Shown piece after piece: positions 1-9,079 of a DNA stretch of 64,000 nucleotides; the first letter of the stretch is position 1; each line of letters opens with the position of its first letter. This stretch comes from an uncultured Hoeflea sp. (GTDB taxonomy: Bacteria > Pseudomonadota > Alphaproteobacteria > Rhizobiales > Rhizobiaceae). The position numbers were made by a program, and so were the translations under genes. The DNA lies in assembly GCF_947501405.1 (NCBI RefSeq), contig NZ_CANMVK010000003.1, positions 186,001 through 250,000 of the forward strand, in the 5' to 3' direction. A model generated the notes under the pieces. It made no database searches. It was given only the letters and a program-made list of their open reading frames with translations, and was not told the DNA's origin.

Positions 1-238
1 CACCACCGCCCATCACATTAAGGGCGAACAGGGCGAAACACCCCGAAAACACGATCAGGGAGGCTGCGATCGACCATCCGAAGGTCGCCAAGTCCATGCC
101 GGAAAACGGAGCAACCACAAAGAACGACACCGCGAGAATGATGGATACGCGGTTGGGAATGGTCATCGTCAGGATGTCGGAAAACGCCGCCATCGCCAGG
201 CAAAGCGGTAAAATGACAAATATCGCGGCCTCGACCAT
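1..238 (-). CDS. cpaA: Prepilin peptidase CpaA/TadV, A24 family (5' part only)
   Basis: Only the first 79 codons lie in the window. The start ATG is at 238. The product begins with hydrophobic helices; the first ends in A-F-S-D followed by the M-T-I-P-N-R-V-S segment. This matches the first aspartate motif and cytoplasmic turn of type IV prepilin peptidases of the CpaA/TadV type, which cleave the leader of Flp pilins at the inner membrane. It lies directly downstream of two flp pilin genes on the same strand, the usual order in alphaproteobacterial Tad loci (pilA-cpaA-cpaB...). The second catalytic aspartate would lie outside the window. Confidence 0.8.
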   Translation of the reverse strand, partial: MVEAAIFVILPLCLAMAAFSDILTMTIPNRVSIILAVSFFVVAPFSGMDLATFGWSIAASLIVFSGCFALFALNVMGGG

Positions 239-315
239 CTGTTCTGCTCCTTGGCTCAGGCTCACATTAGCGTCAAAACCTTAAGAAACCGCGACGGTTA
301 ACCGGCCTCAACAAC

Positions 316-344
316 GCCAAAAAGCCGCCCGGAAAGGCGGCTTT
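316..344 (-). terminator. Terminator-like hairpin after the second pilin gene
   Basis: A nine-base stem AAAGCCGCC/GGCGGCTTT (321-329 with 336-344) with a six-base loop is followed, read on the minus strand, by a short T run. It lies 30 bp past the pilin stop and before cpaA. It probably ends most pilin mRNA and leaves cpaA weakly expressed by read-through. Confidence 0.6.
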
Positions 345-374
345 CAGGTTGTCCATCTGGACGCGAATCCCGCT

Positions 375-557
375 TTAGTGCGTGTTGGCAGCGGTGTTCA
401 TCTTGTTCGACAGGCCCTGGAACTGGGTGTTCAGGGTGTTGCCGAGTGTGGTTGCGCCGGTGATCAGGGCAACCGAAATCAGAGCGGCGATCAGGCCATA
501 TTCAATGGCTGTGGCGCCGGATTCGTCTTTGACGAAACGATCGATAAGAATCTTCAT
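375..557 (-). CDS. pilA: Flp/Fap-type pilin component (copy 2)
   Basis: This 60-residue precursor is the major subunit of a Tad (tight adherence) pilus. A short basic leader ending in Gly14 is followed by A-T-A-I-E-Y-G-L-I. That is the Flp motif, with Glu and Tyr at mature positions 5 and 6, followed by a hydrophobic helix. The leader would be cut by the prepilin peptidase encoded next door. It is identical to the upstream copy at 54 of 60 positions, with differences confined to the leader and the C-terminal tail, so this is a recent tandem duplication or a converted pair. Confidence 0.93.
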   Translation of the reverse strand: MKILIDRFVKDESGATAIEYGLIAALISVALITGATTLGNTLNTQFQGLSNKMNTAANTH

Positions 558-748
558 GGTTCTGTTCCTTCATCCACTTGGGTTTTCAGCACTCCGCCAA
601 CTGCTTCGGCTGGTCGGATACGAAGATCATAGGAGCTGTCGTTTTCGAACCGCTTAACAAATGAGGTTACCGAATTCTTGAAGTGCGCGATTTCGCGCTA
701 TGGTGAACAAAACATTTAGAATTGCTGCCTGTTTCGGTGTTGTAGACA

Positions 749-779
749 CAGCAAAGCCGCCCGGAACGAGCGGCTTTGC
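749..779 (-). terminator. Hairpin after the first pilin gene
   Basis: A perfect ten-base inverted repeat GCAAAGCCGC/GCGGCTTTGC (751-760 with 770-779) lies 35 bp past the stop of the upstream pilin gene. No T run follows it on the minus strand. It may stabilise the mRNA 3' end rather than terminate. Its AAGCCGCCCGGAA core is shared with the hairpin after the other pilin copy, so the duplication included the 3' flank. Confidence 0.5.
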
Positions 780-814
780 GTTGTATCCAACTGGCTAAGG
801 GTCTTGCCCCGACC

Positions 815-997
815 TTAGTGGTTGTTTGCAGCTGAGTTCATCTTGTTCGACAAGCCCTGGAACTGGGTGTTCAGCGTATTGCCGAGCGTGGTTGCGCCGG
901 TGATCAGAGCAACCGAGATCAGCGCGGCGATCAGGCCGTATTCGATTGCCGTGGCGCCGGATTCGTCTTTGACGAAGCGTTCAAAAATGGTCTTCAT
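815..997 (-). CDS. pilA: Flp/Fap-type pilin component (copy 1)
   Basis: This is a 60-residue Flp prepilin: leader through Gly14, then A-T-A-I-E-Y-G-L-I and a single hydrophobic segment. It is the first gene of the Tad locus seen here and the paralogue of the pilin at 375-557. The start ATG is preceded on the minus strand by an AAGGAG-like ribosome binding site. About 258 bp separate it from secB, and this gap should hold the pilin promoter. Assembly would need the CpaB-F/TadA machinery, presumably encoded left of the window. Confidence 0.93.
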   Translation of the reverse strand: MKTIFERFVKDESGATAIEYGLIAALISVALITGATTLGNTLNTQFQGLSNKMNSAANNH

Positions 998-1194
998 GGG
1001 ATACTCCTTATCCGCAATGGTTTCAGCACTCCGTCAACCGTTCCCGTTGATCAGATGCCCTCAAATTACAGGGTGAAGTTTTCGATCCGCTTAAACGATA
1101 TGGTTAGCAAAACCTTTGTTTTGGCCGCGGTTGCGAGGGCATCCGATCCTGAGCGCGAGAGTGGATTTTTCAGCCCGGACCAGCGCCCACAGCA

Positions 1195-1226
1195 AAACGC
1201 CCAGCGGACAACAAGTCCGCTGAGCG
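1195..1226 (-). terminator. Probable secB terminator
   Basis: An eight-base stem CAGCGGAC/GTCCGCTG (1202-1209 with 1215-1222, loop AACAA) lies 35 bp downstream of the secB stop. On the minus strand it is followed by GGCGTTTTGC, a short T run. Confidence 0.55.
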
Positions 1227-1255
1227 TCAATGCAACTCGATCCAGGCAGATGCGT

Positions 1256-1768
1256 TTAGTTGACCGGGTTGGTCACCTTCGCCTTGGTTTGCTCTTCGGC
1301 CATGCGCTGCTGGAACATCTGGGCAAAGTCGATCGGATCGATCAGCAGCGGCGGGAATCCGCCATTGCGGGTCGCGTCGGCAACGATCTGGCGGGCGAAG
1401 GGAAACAGGATCCGCGGGCATTCGATGAACAGCAGCGGCAGCATGTGTTCCTGCGGGAAGTTGGCCACGCGGAAGACGCCGCCATAGACAAGCTCGACAT
1501 TAAACACCACCGTCTCGCCATTCTTGGCTTCCGCATTCATTGTCAGCAAGACATCAAACTCCGTCTCGCCGAGTGGATTGGCATTGACGTTGACGTTGAT
1601 GTTGATCGCCGGGGCCTTCTCGCGAGGTCCGAGTGACTTCGGCGCGCCGGGATTTTCAAAAGAAAGATCTTTCACATATTGCGCCAGCACGTTGAGCGTC
1701 GGCGATTCGCCATTTCCCTTTGACTCGGTCGCGGCCGCTTCGTTCTTGCCGGTGGTATCCTTTGCCAT
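1256..1768 (-). CDS. secB: Protein-export chaperone SecB
   Basis: This 170-residue cytosolic chaperone holds preproteins unfolded and delivers them to SecA. After a charged, low-complexity N-terminal tail typical of alphaproteobacterial SecB comes the core: a V-K-D-L-S-F-E-N-P motif near residue 32, a run of alternating I/N/V residues, and the conserved [15 protein letters not shown] segment. A GGGAAGAG ribosome site precedes the ATG. In Agrobacterium and Sinorhizobium, as I recall, dnaQ follows secB; here a Tad locus does. Confidence 0.96.
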   Translation of the reverse strand: MAKDTTGKNEAAATESKGNGESPTLNVLAQYVKDLSFENPGAPKSLGPREKAPAININVNVNANPLGETEFDVLLTMNAEAKNGETVVFNVELVYGGVFRVANFPQEHMLPLLFIECPRILFPFARQIVADATRNGGFPPLLIDPIDFAQMFQQRMAEEQTKAKVTNPVN

Positions 1769-1863
1769 GTGGCTCTTCCCTGTTCTTGTCCGCCAATGCG
1801 GTCGTCCGGTAAATTGTTCGGGCTTGGGCTAGCATTTCACCACCTGCGTTACAACCCGCTTGC

Positions 1864-2433
1864 TCAGCTCCCGTCCCGCTTGCCGTCAGCCTTTCCATCG
1901 GCCCCACCATCGCCGGGAAGCCGGGTCTCATCGCCGGACCAGGGCGACGAGGGATCGGGGTTGCGCACATATTCACCCTCGTCGAGGTCGACCACACCAT
2001 CCCGGGATGGTCCGCGGCCAGGTCCGGATGTGCCGCCGGGTCCGTGCGCGCCGCGAAAGCCCGCAGACATGCCATGCACAACGATACGATCCTTGATCAG
2101 ACGCCATACAGTGTCGCGAAATCCCGGCACGAACAGCAGGAAGCCCAGCGAATCGGTGACGAAGCCCGGCGTCAACAGCAAAACTCCGGCCACCAGGATC
2201 ATCACTCCGTGCACCAGTTCGCGGCCGGGCACGCGGTCGGCACGCATTTCCGCATTGATGCGGTTGAACAGCCCTATCCCCTGCCAACGCAGCAAGAGAC
2301 TGCCGATAACCGCGGTCAGCAGAACCATTCCGAGCGTCGCCCAGACGCCGATCTGGCCGCCAATGACGACAAAAGCCGCAATCTCGGCCAGTGGCACGAC
2401 AAGCAGCAGGAGCGGGATCAGGGAAAATCGCAT
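1864..2433 (-). CDS. fxsA: FxsA family inner-membrane protein
   Basis: The protein has 189 residues. The N-terminal half carries three to four hydrophobic segments: one starting at residue 4, then the G-G-Q-I-G-V region, and a helix ending in the L-T-P-G-F-V-T-D motif that marks the FxsA family. The C-terminal half is hydrophilic and Gly/Asp/Arg rich. The E. coli member relieves exclusion of phage T7 by F plasmids; the cellular role is unclear. I chose the internal ATG at 2433 over one 48 bp upstream because the family begins directly with the hydrophobic segment. It is divergent from timA. Confidence 0.85.
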   Translation of the reverse strand: MRFSLIPLLLLVVPLAEIAAFVVIGGQIGVWATLGMVLLTAVIGSLLLRWQGIGLFNRINAEMRADRVPGRELVHGVMILVAGVLLLTPGFVTDSLGFLLFVPGFRDTVWRLIKDRIVVHGMSAGFRGAHGPGGTSGPGRGPSRDGVVDLDEGEYVRNPDPSSPWSGDETRLPGDGGADGKADGKRDGS

Positions 2434-2563
2434 GTAAGGGTTCCAGGCTGAGGCAGAGCCGTATTCGACCGGCAGGTGCAAATAGATGGCGCGACCCTTT
2501 GATTGATCGGCCCGAGAGGATTATATGCATCCTTACCGAGGATGAAACCGAAAGAAGGCGGGA

Positions 2564-3268
2564 ATGGGTTCCTTTGATTTTGTGACGTTCTTCTTTTTTG
2601 TGGCGGCGGTGATTGTGTTCATCCAGCTCCGGGCGGTGCTTGGCAAGCGCACCGGACATGAACGGCCGCCGCACGACCAGATGGCCCGCCGCGACGAGGC
2701 CCAGGAACAGGAAGGACTGGACGACCCCAAGGTGGTGACGCTGCCGCGCCGCGGACGCGAAGCCGCCGAACCCGACGCGTTCGCCGCAATCGACGCCTAT
2801 GCGGATCCGGGAACCGATCTGAACAGGGGGCTGCGCGACGTGTCAGCCGCCGATCCTTCGTTCAATCCCGATGAATTCGTCAAGGGCGCGACCATGGCCT
2901 ACGAGATGATCGTTTCGGCCTATGCGGACGGGGATCGCAAGACGCTTAAATCCTTGCTGTCGCGGGAAGTCTTTGACGGCTTTGTCGCCGCGATTGACGA
3001 TCGCGAGGCGCGCGGTGAAACAGTTCGCTCGAATTTCGTCGGGATCGAGAAAGCCAACATCATTCAGGCGGAGATGAAGGAAGCGGAAGCCAATGTCACG
3101 CTGCGCATCATCAGCCAGTTGATTTCGGCCACGCTTGACAAGGACGGCGAGGTGATCGAGGGCGATCTGGCGGAGGTCACCGATGTCAATGATGTCTGGA
3201 CCTTTGCCCGCGATACCCGCTCGCGCGATCCGAACTGGCGGCTGATTGCGACGGAAGCCGATCAGTAA
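2564..3268 (+). CDS. Tim44/TimA family membrane-anchored adaptor
   Basis: This 234-residue protein has one N-terminal membrane anchor (residues 5-22, rich in Phe), a charged linker, and a Tim44-like domain from about residue 95 (P-D-E-F-V-K-G-A-T-M-A-Y-E to the end). Alphaproteobacterial homologues of mitochondrial Tim44 are called TimA; their bacterial role is not settled. The stop overlaps the mltA start by one base (TAATG), so the two are translationally coupled. Confidence 0.9.
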   Translation: MGSFDFVTFFFFVAAVIVFIQLRAVLGKRTGHERPPHDQMARRDEAQEQEGLDDPKVVTLPRRGREAAEPDAFAAIDAYADPGTDLNRGLRDVSAADPSFNPDEFVKGATMAYEMIVSAYADGDRKTLKSLLSREVFDGFVAAIDDREARGETVRSNFVGIEKANIIQAEMKEAEANVTLRIISQLISATLDKDGEVIEGDLAEVTDVNDVWTFARDTRSRDPNWRLIATEADQ

Positions 3269-4401
3269 TGCGGCTGGCGCTGCGGGCGGAGGCGTTTTCA
3301 TCGCTGCCCGGCTGGGCGGATGATCAACCCGCCGCCGCCCTTGCAGCCTTTCGCCGCTCTGCGCGGCGGGCGCTGGAAGAGGCGCCTTACAAGACGGGAT
3401 CTCTGGGCCTGTCGCATTCGGATTTCGAGGCCGGGTTCCGCGCCTCGCTGTCCTTGCCGGATGGCCCGGCGACAAATCCCGACAGCACCGAGGCGCGTGA
3501 TTTTTTCGAAACCTGGTTTCGTCCGGTCGAAATCGTACCTGGCGACGAAACCGGGTTCGTAACCGGCTATTACGAGCCGGAAATCGAAGTGAGCGAAACC
3601 GCCGGCCCGCGCCATGCCTATCCGTTCCTGAAAAAGCCTTTGGGCCTGACCAAGGTCGCCGATCCGGATGCGCCGCCTTCCGGCGTTCCCAAAGGTCATG
3701 CCTTCATGCTGGTTAAGGCCGGAAAGCCTGCGTGTTGCCCGGACCGGCGGGCGATTGAAACAGGGGCATTCGATGGTGAGAACCTCGAGATCGCCTGGGC
3801 CGAATCCCGTGCGGATGTGTTTTTCACCCATGTTCAGGGTTGCGCGCGGCTTCGCTTCACCAATGGCCGCAACACCCGCATTACCTATGATGGCAAGAGC
3901 GGGCATCCATTCACCGGGATCGGCAAATTGCTTGTCGAGCGCGGCGAGATCGATCCAGAGGCGATCTCGATGGCGGCGATCCGCCAATGGCTGGCAGACA
4001 ATGCTCACCAGGCTGATGATCTGATGCGGGAAAACCGCTCCTACATCTTTTTCCGCGAGGCCCCGGTTGAGGACGTTCGGCTTGGTCCCGTGGCCGCCGC
4101 CAAGGTTCCGCTGGAGCCGGGACGGTCGCTGGCGGTCGACCGCCACATCCATAGCTTCGGCACGCCAATCTTCGTGTCCGCCCCCGAGATTGAGGATTTC
4201 GACGCCCCGCGGCCTTTTGCGCGGCTGATGGTCGCACAAGACACCGGAACCGCGATCACCGGACCAGCGCGGGGGGACCTGTTTGCCGGCTGCGGCCCGC
4301 TGGCCGGCGACAAGGCGGGCTCGATCCGCAACCGGGCGCGGTTTGTGGTGCTGGCGCCTGCCGGATCAGACCTTGCGCGGCAGGCCGGACATGAGCACTG
4401 A
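3268..4401 (+). CDS. mltA: Membrane-bound lytic murein transglycosylase A (MltA)
   Basis: The product has 377 residues. MltA enzymes cleave the MurNAc-GlcNAc bond of peptidoglycan and form 1,6-anhydro-MurNAc. Visible family marks are the T-G-Y-Y-E-P-E motif near residue 98, the H-V-Q-G-C-A-R-L segment, and the C-terminal 3D barrel with V-D-R-H-I-H and A-Q-D-T-G-T-A-I-T-G-P-A-R-G-D (catalytic aspartate region). No obvious signal peptide or lipobox is present at this start. The gene overlaps timA by one base, and its 3' end runs into a small tandem repeat before smr. MurNAc recycling genes (amgK, murU) are also in this window. Confidence 0.93.
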   Translation: MRLALRAEAFSSLPGWADDQPAAALAAFRRSARRALEEAPYKTGSLGLSHSDFEAGFRASLSLPDGPATNPDSTEARDFFETWFRPVEIVPGDETGFVTGYYEPEIEVSETAGPRHAYPFLKKPLGLTKVADPDAPPSGVPKGHAFMLVKAGKPACCPDRRAIETGAFDGENLEIAWAESRADVFFTHVQGCARLRFTNGRNTRITYDGKSGHPFTGIGKLLVERGEIDPEAISMAAIRQWLADNAHQADDLMRENRSYIFFREAPVEDVRLGPVAAAKVPLEPGRSLAVDRHIHSFGTPIFVSAPEIEDFDAPRPFARLMVAQDTGTAITGPARGDLFAGCGPLAGDKAGSIRNRARFVVLAPAGSDLARQAGHEH

Positions 4402-4432
4402 TCCATGAGCACTGGCCCATGAGCACCGACAA
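4391..4432 (+). repeat. Three tandem 14-bp units, each starting ATGAGCAC
   Basis: The units begin at 4391, 4405 and 4419 and read ATGAGCACTGATCC, ATGAGCACTGGCCC and ATGAGCACCGACAA. The first overlaps the mltA stop and the third is the smr start. Fourteen is not a multiple of three, so only the third ATG is in frame with Smr. This looks like tandem duplication of a translation-initiation region. Confidence 0.8.
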
Positions 4433-4970
4433 GCGCAAACTCAGCCATGAAGACCGGATCATCTGGGCCCAGGTGACCCGCACCGTCGATCCACTGCCCG
4501 GCAGGAAGATCGAGGACGAGGACTGGTACAGCGTCGCCGAGCCGTCGGCGATGCAGCTTACCGGCTCTCACCCACCGGTCTCCCAACCCAGGATACCGGG
4601 CAAACCGGAAAGCCCGGCCAAGCCGCGCCTCCACGCGATCGAACAACCGGTGATCCGCAAACTTGCGCGCGGGCGGCTGCCGATCGACGGCCGTATCGAC
4701 CTTCACGGCATGACACAAAGTGAGGCGCACAATCTGCTGTTCGGATTTCTGGCCCGTGCCCATGAGCGCGGTCTCAGGCATGTGCTGGTGATTACCGGCA
4801 AGGGCGCATCGCTCGGCAGCGATGGTGCACTTAAACGGCTGGTGCCGCAATGGCTGGCCAAGCCGGAGTTCCGGTTTCTTGTCTCCGGTCACGAGGAAGC
4901 GGCACGAAGCCACGGCGGACAGGGCGCGCTTTACATCCGGCTTCGCCGCGAGCGGGGCAAGCCGCGATGA
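4419..4970 (+). CDS. Smr domain (MutS2 C-terminal type) protein
   Basis: The product has 183 residues. A divergent N-terminal half of about 85 residues precedes an Smr domain with the two hallmark motifs: I-D-L-H-G-M-T near residue 90 and T-G-K-G near 127. Smr domains nick nucleic acids; stand-alone forms are linked to DNA repair or RNA cleavage at stalled ribosomes. The stop overlaps the start of the next gene (ATGA), and the gene follows mltA by 17 bp, so it belongs to a timA-mltA-smr-XRE operon. Confidence 0.9.
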   Translation: MSTDKRKLSHEDRIIWAQVTRTVDPLPGRKIEDEDWYSVAEPSAMQLTGSHPPVSQPRIPGKPESPAKPRLHAIEQPVIRKLARGRLPIDGRIDLHGMTQSEAHNLLFGFLARAHERGLRHVLVITGKGASLGSDGALKRLVPQWLAKPEFRFLVSGHEEAARSHGGQGALYIRLRRERGKPR

Positions 4971-5386
4971 CGCCGTTTGGACAAGCCGTACGCAAGCTGC
5001 GCGCCGAGCGCGGCGTGACCCAGCGCGAGATGGCCAAGGCAATCGGGGTGTCGCCGGCCTATCTCTCGGCGCTCGAACACGGGCAGCGCTCGGAGCCAAG
5101 CTGGGAATTGATTCAGCGTGTGATCGGCTACTTCAACATCATCTGGGACGAGGCGGAAGAGCTGCAGATGCTGGCAAGCCTGTCGCGGCCAAAGGTAACC
5201 ATCGATACGTCCGGCCTGTCGCCCAAGGCCACCGAGATCGCCAACCGGCTGGCGGCAGCAATTGCAAAGCTGGACCCGGCAACGCTTGACGAGATCAGCA
5301 GCTTGATCGATGCGGCCGACCCGGCGGTTGGCGCGCGTACAGCTCAGCCGATCCTGCAGGGACGCGGCGACAAGCTGCCTCGATAG
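4967..5386 (+). CDS. XRE family helix-turn-helix regulator
   Basis: The product has 139 residues. An N-terminal Cro/C1 HTH occupies residues 5-60: R-G-V-T-Q-R-E-M-A-K-A-I-G-V-S-P is the helix pair, followed by A-Y-L-S-A-L-E-H-G recognition-helix residues. A short helical C-terminal part follows. The ATG at 4967 is chosen because it overlaps the smr stop by ATGA and matches where the HTH begins; an upstream in-frame extension lies wholly inside smr. The target is unknown. Confidence 0.88.
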   Translation: MTPFGQAVRKLRAERGVTQREMAKAIGVSPAYLSALEHGQRSEPSWELIQRVIGYFNIIWDEAEELQMLASLSRPKVTIDTSGLSPKATEIANRLAAAIAKLDPATLDEISSLIDAADPAVGARTAQPILQGRGDKLPR

Positions 5387-5428
5387 GCGCACAAGTCGTT
5401 TTTGCGCGTTTTGCTTGGAAAACCGTGC

Positions 5429-6418
5429 TTAGCGTTCAATCATAGCGCGGAGTTCTTCTTCGTGATCATTGACCAGCCAGCCATAATAATTCTCCTTGGG
5501 CAGGAGCGGTTTTTGGCCGCGGCTTTTGCGCTTGCGGTTGGTTTCAGCGAGTTCGCGCGCACGCCGGGCCGAATTGCCGACATTGTAAAGCGTGGCGGTC
5601 AGCCCGGGATTTTGTGAAATATCGAAGCCGGCAATGTCTCGGTAATTGTCGATCGAGTCGGCAATCGAAGCGGCCATGAAAGCCAGCGTCGAATCGGGCT
5701 CCATGATGGCTTTGTAGACCTGTGCCGCATTGCTCGCGCGCAGTTTCGGCAGCCGCGAAACCTTGTGCACCCGGTCGGTGTGGATGAGCGCCGTGAGCGG
5801 GTTGAGCTGGCCCAGCCCAAAGGTCTGGCCGGCATAGAAGGGCTGGAAGAACACCGCGCCGAAGCGGTCTTTGGGAAAGGACTTGCCATCAACGGTCTTG
5901 CCGCGGAACTCGGCCTCCCAGACCTCTTCACGGCAGCTCCACAGCACCGCCGAATCGGCATCCTCGTCGCAGACCTCGAATTGCGGGCGCGTGACGAAAT
6001 CGACCACCGTCTCGCCATCATACTCGAAGCGGAAACGCTCGCCTGCATAGGAAACGGCTTTGACGTAATAGGTTTGCAGGTGGTCATAGGCGTCGACATT
6101 GTAGGTGTGTTCGCCCACCAGCGCGCCGACAATGTGGATCGGGTCGATCTCGTAACGCTCGGAGACCTTGTGGATCTTGTTGCGAAGCTTCTTGTCCTCG
6201 GCGATCAGATCGCGGATTTTTTCGTATTTGCGATCGAAGCTGGTCTTGCTCGCCTTGGTGCGGCGCTTGGAGGCGCCCGGAATGTCAGGCTGTTCGGCAT
6301 TGCGGTTGCCCGGCGGCGCCAGCTCCACAGCGATTGCCTGCGAGAGCGGCGCCAGGCTCAGGACGAACACAGTCACAATCGCGATGACCGTCGTGAGTGG
6401 GTTGCCTGACACCTTCAT
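5429..6418 (-). CDS. DUF1402 family secreted protein
   Basis: The product has 329 residues with a clear signal peptide (hydrophobic residues 10-28, Ala-rich cut region). The mature part resembles a lysozyme-like fold. A G-E-H-T-Y-N segment near residue 103 and F-G-L-G-Q-L-N-P near 202 recall the catalytic Glu and G-L-x-Q motifs of SLT-type lytic transglycosylases, but function is not established. I recall this family beside hslU in other Rhizobiaceae. It is convergent with the XRE gene. Confidence 0.82.
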   Translation of the reverse strand: MKVSGNPLTTVIAIVTVFVLSLAPLSQAIAVELAPPGNRNAEQPDIPGASKRRTKASKTSFDRKYEKIRDLIAEDKKLRNKIHKVSERYEIDPIHIVGALVGEHTYNVDAYDHLQTYYVKAVSYAGERFRFEYDGETVVDFVTRPQFEVCDEDADSAVLWSCREEVWEAEFRGKTVDGKSFPKDRFGAVFFQPFYAGQTFGLGQLNPLTALIHTDRVHKVSRLPKLRASNAAQVYKAIMEPDSTLAFMAASIADSIDNYRDIAGFDISQNPGLTATLYNVGNSARRARELAETNRKRKSRGQKPLLPKENYYGWLVNDHEEELRAMIER

Positions 6419-6525
6419 GCTCCTCTTCGCAGGCCCCGCTGCTCAGGTCTGCGGGCATTGCCGTTCGGGCGTCGGGCGGGCAGATGCGCACGATCGCCCC
6501 GCCGACCAGTCCCGTTTATCATCGG

Positions 6526-7833
6526 CTACAGAATGAAGCGCGAGAGGTCGGTGTTCTGGGCGAGGTCTCCAACGTTCTTCCGGACATAGTCTGAATCAAT
6601 TGTGATTGTCGAGCCCGGCTGGTCCGGGGCTGTGAAAGAAATCTCGTCGAGCACCCGCTCCATAACGGTCTGCAGGCGGCGCGCGCCGATGTTCTCGATG
6701 CTGCCATTAAGGTGCACTGCAACCTCGGCCAAGGCGTCGATGGCGTCCTCGGTGAAATCGAGCGTGACGCTCTCGGTCTCCATCAAAGCCACATATTGCT
6801 TGATCAGGCTGGCTTCCGTCTCGGTCAAGATGCGGCGGAAATCATCCTTGACCAGAGCCCGCAGCTCGACCCGGATCGGCAAGCGGCCCTGCAATTCAGG
6901 CAGCAGATCGGAGGGTTTGGAGACATGGAACGCGCCCGAGGCGATAAACAAAATGTGATCGGTTTTCACCGGTCCGTATTTGGTGGCCACAGTGGTGCCT
7001 TCAACCAAAGGCAGCAGATCGCGCTGCACGCCCTCGCGCGATACGCCCGCGCCCATGCCGCCCTCGCGGTTGGCGATCTTGTCGATCTCGTCGATAAAGA
7101 CGATGCCGTCATCCTCGGCGGATTTGAGCGCTTCCTGCTGGATCTGCTCCATGTCGAGCAGCTTGTCAGACTCGTCGTTGATCAGCGTGTCGTAAGACTC
7201 GCGCACGGTGGTCTTGACCTTGCGTGTCCGCCCACCCATCGCCTTGCCGAACAGATCGCCGATATTGAGAACACCGACATTGCCGCCTGGCATGCCGGGA
7301 AGCTCGAACTGCGGCATACCGGAGGAATTGTCCGCCACCTCGATCTCGATCTCCTTGTCGTCAAGCTGACCGTCGCGCAGTTTTTTACGGAAATTATCGC
7401 GTGTGCCCGGCGACGCGGTGTCGCCGACCAGCGCATCGAGCACCCGTTCCTCGGCATTGAGCCGCGCCTTGGCCTCGACTTCGGAACGCTTGCGCTCACG
7501 CACCAGCATGATGCCGGCCTCGACAAGATCGCGGATGATTTGTTCGACATCGCGGCCGACATAACCAACCTCGGTGAATTTGGTCGCCTCGACCTTGATG
7601 AAGGGCGCGCCAGCAAGCCGCGCCAGACGCCGTGAGATTTCGGTCTTGCCGACGCCTGTCGGCCCGATCATCAGGATGTTCTTGGGCATCACCTCTTCGC
7701 GCAACGGGCCATCGAGCTGCTGCCGCCGCCAGCGATTTCTCAGCGCGATCGCCACCGCGCGTTTGGCGTCTTTCTGGCCGATGATGAACCGGTCGAGCTC
7801 GGTTACGGTTTCGCGGGGGGAAAAATTGCTCAT
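6526..7833 (-). CDS. hslU: HslU, ATPase subunit of the HslUV protease
   Basis: The product has 435 residues. This AAA+ unfoldase feeds substrates to HslV. Visible are Walker A G-P-T-G-V-G-K-T near residue 60, the pore loop G-Y-V-G, Walker [10 protein letters not shown], sensor residues in the C-terminal third, and the conserved C-terminal D-L-S-R-F-I-L tail that docks into HslV. Two starts are possible: ATG at 7833, giving the family-typical M-S-N-F-S-P-R-E start, or ATG at 7845, which overlaps the upstream stop as ATGA. I prefer 7833 by family length. hslU and hslV are separated by two genes. Confidence 0.97.
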   Translation of the reverse strand: MSNFSPRETVTELDRFIIGQKDAKRAVAIALRNRWRRQQLDGPLREEVMPKNILMIGPTGVGKTEISRRLARLAGAPFIKVEATKFTEVGYVGRDVEQIIRDLVEAGIMLVRERKRSEVEAKARLNAEERVLDALVGDTASPGTRDNFRKKLRDGQLDDKEIEIEVADNSSGMPQFELPGMPGGNVGVLNIGDLFGKAMGGRTRKVKTTVRESYDTLINDESDKLLDMEQIQQEALKSAEDDGIVFIDEIDKIANREGGMGAGVSREGVQRDLLPLVEGTTVATKYGPVKTDHILFIASGAFHVSKPSDLLPELQGRLPIRVELRALVKDDFRRILTETEASLIKQYVALMETESVTLDFTEDAIDALAEVAVHLNGSIENIGARRLQTVMERVLDEISFTAPDQPGSTITIDSDYVRKNVGDLAQNTDLSRFIL

Positions 7834-7841
7834 ATCGGGGA

Positions 7842-9062
7842 TCATGCCTTTATGGGTGGAAGCCTGTTCAGGGCCGATGTGGGAAGAAGCGGGCGTATTA
7901 TCAAGCTGCGGATGCGCTGCCAGCCGGCCCCGAACAGGATGACGATCGCACCGATGGCGATCAGGATCAGCGCAAATGGCGGAATGCCCGTGGTGTTGGC
8001 CGCGTCATTGATGAGGAAATAGATGCCGACCGACCCGAAATAGGCAAGCGTCGGCGCCAACAGCGACCTCCGGTCGATTGCCAGCGCAACCAGCACGAAA
8101 CCCGCCATCATCAGGCCCAATAGGATGCTGGCCCACAGCCCCGGTTCGATTCTGCCTGACAGCACCTCCTGGCCAGTGGCTAGGATAAACAGCGGGTGCA
8201 CCAGGAGCGGCGCGGACACCACATGCAGCCAGAAGGCGCAATCCGACCAGACCGTCTGCCGCTCGCGGTCGCGCAGATCGAAAAACACGGCCACAAAGAA
8301 GATCGCCAGACCGCATAGCAATGGAATGGCCAGCGCATCGGCGAGTATGTCGGCAAGCTGATCGGCCGCCGGAACAACGGCCGCGCCGCTGATCAGTTGA
8401 TCGTGGTAGAACACCAGCGCGCCCAAGAACGCCAAGCTGGTGGCGGCGAGGGCAATCACGCCCGCAAGAACCGGCACCTTGAAGCGCGTGAAATACACAA
8501 CGGCGGCGACGATCATGCCGCCTCCGAGGATCGAGGCGACTTCGCCGGCGCTGGCTCTCAATGCCAAGAGCGAAAACACGTTGAGTTCGGCGGGCAGGCC
8601 GATTTGCGCCTGAAGGCCCTCCCACAGGAGTGCGAGGACAGCGGCCATGAACATCAGCGACAGCAGCGTGCTTGAAAGGCGCATGCGTTTTTGCCGCGTG
8701 ACGATTTCGGCCACGCCCCAACTGCCAAGCGCCAGGGCCACGGCGATCGACACGGCGTTCTGCGGCGCAATCGCCTGCAGGGCGAACAGCGCGCCGGCAA
8801 ACAGCAAAATGACGCCGACGGTGACGAAAATATCATTGCCGCCGCCCACCAGCCGCATCTGGTCATCGACCGACGGCAAAGCAGCACCGGCAAGACCTTG
8901 GGCCCTGCCCTCGACGCCTTCGGCACCCTGTCCGGCCAAGGCCGGTTCCGGCGCTTCTTCCCGCGCCAGCGCGATCAACGCCTGACGCTGACCTGCATTG
9001 AGGATGCCCCGGGCGACCGCGCGGTTGAGGATCGTCTCGTCAATCATGCCCGCGGCTTTCAT
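7842..9062 (-). CDS. Polytopic membrane protein, DUF2157-like
   Basis: The product has 406 residues. A cytoplasmic N-terminal segment (helical, with a low-complexity A/E/G stretch around residues 35-60) is followed by about ten hydrophobic helices to the C-terminus. The N-terminal [20 protein letters not shown] block resembles the opening of DUF2157 proteins. No function is known. It sits between the GNAT gene and hslU on the same strand; its stop lies within 10 bp of the hslU start, so co-transcription is likely. A GAGAAGG site precedes the ATG. Confidence 0.75.
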   Translation of the reverse strand: MKAAGMIDETILNRAVARGILNAGQRQALIALAREEAPEPALAGQGAEGVEGRAQGLAGAALPSVDDQMRLVGGGNDIFVTVGVILLFAGALFALQAIAPQNAVSIAVALALGSWGVAEIVTRQKRMRLSSTLLSLMFMAAVLALLWEGLQAQIGLPAELNVFSLLALRASAGEVASILGGGMIVAAVVYFTRFKVPVLAGVIALAATSLAFLGALVFYHDQLISGAAVVPAADQLADILADALAIPLLCGLAIFFVAVFFDLRDRERQTVWSDCAFWLHVVSAPLLVHPLFILATGQEVLSGRIEPGLWASILLGLMMAGFVLVALAIDRRSLLAPTLAYFGSVGIYFLINDAANTTGIPPFALILIAIGAIVILFGAGWQRIRSLIIRPLLPTSALNRLPPIKA

Positions 9063-9079
9063 GTTGGCAGCCTTCTCAT

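Noticed and set aside
375-997. Repeat pair read as an insertion-sequence or CRISPR-like repeat
   Set aside because: The two copies are complete pilin genes with their 3' flanks; no inverted ends or spacer structure.
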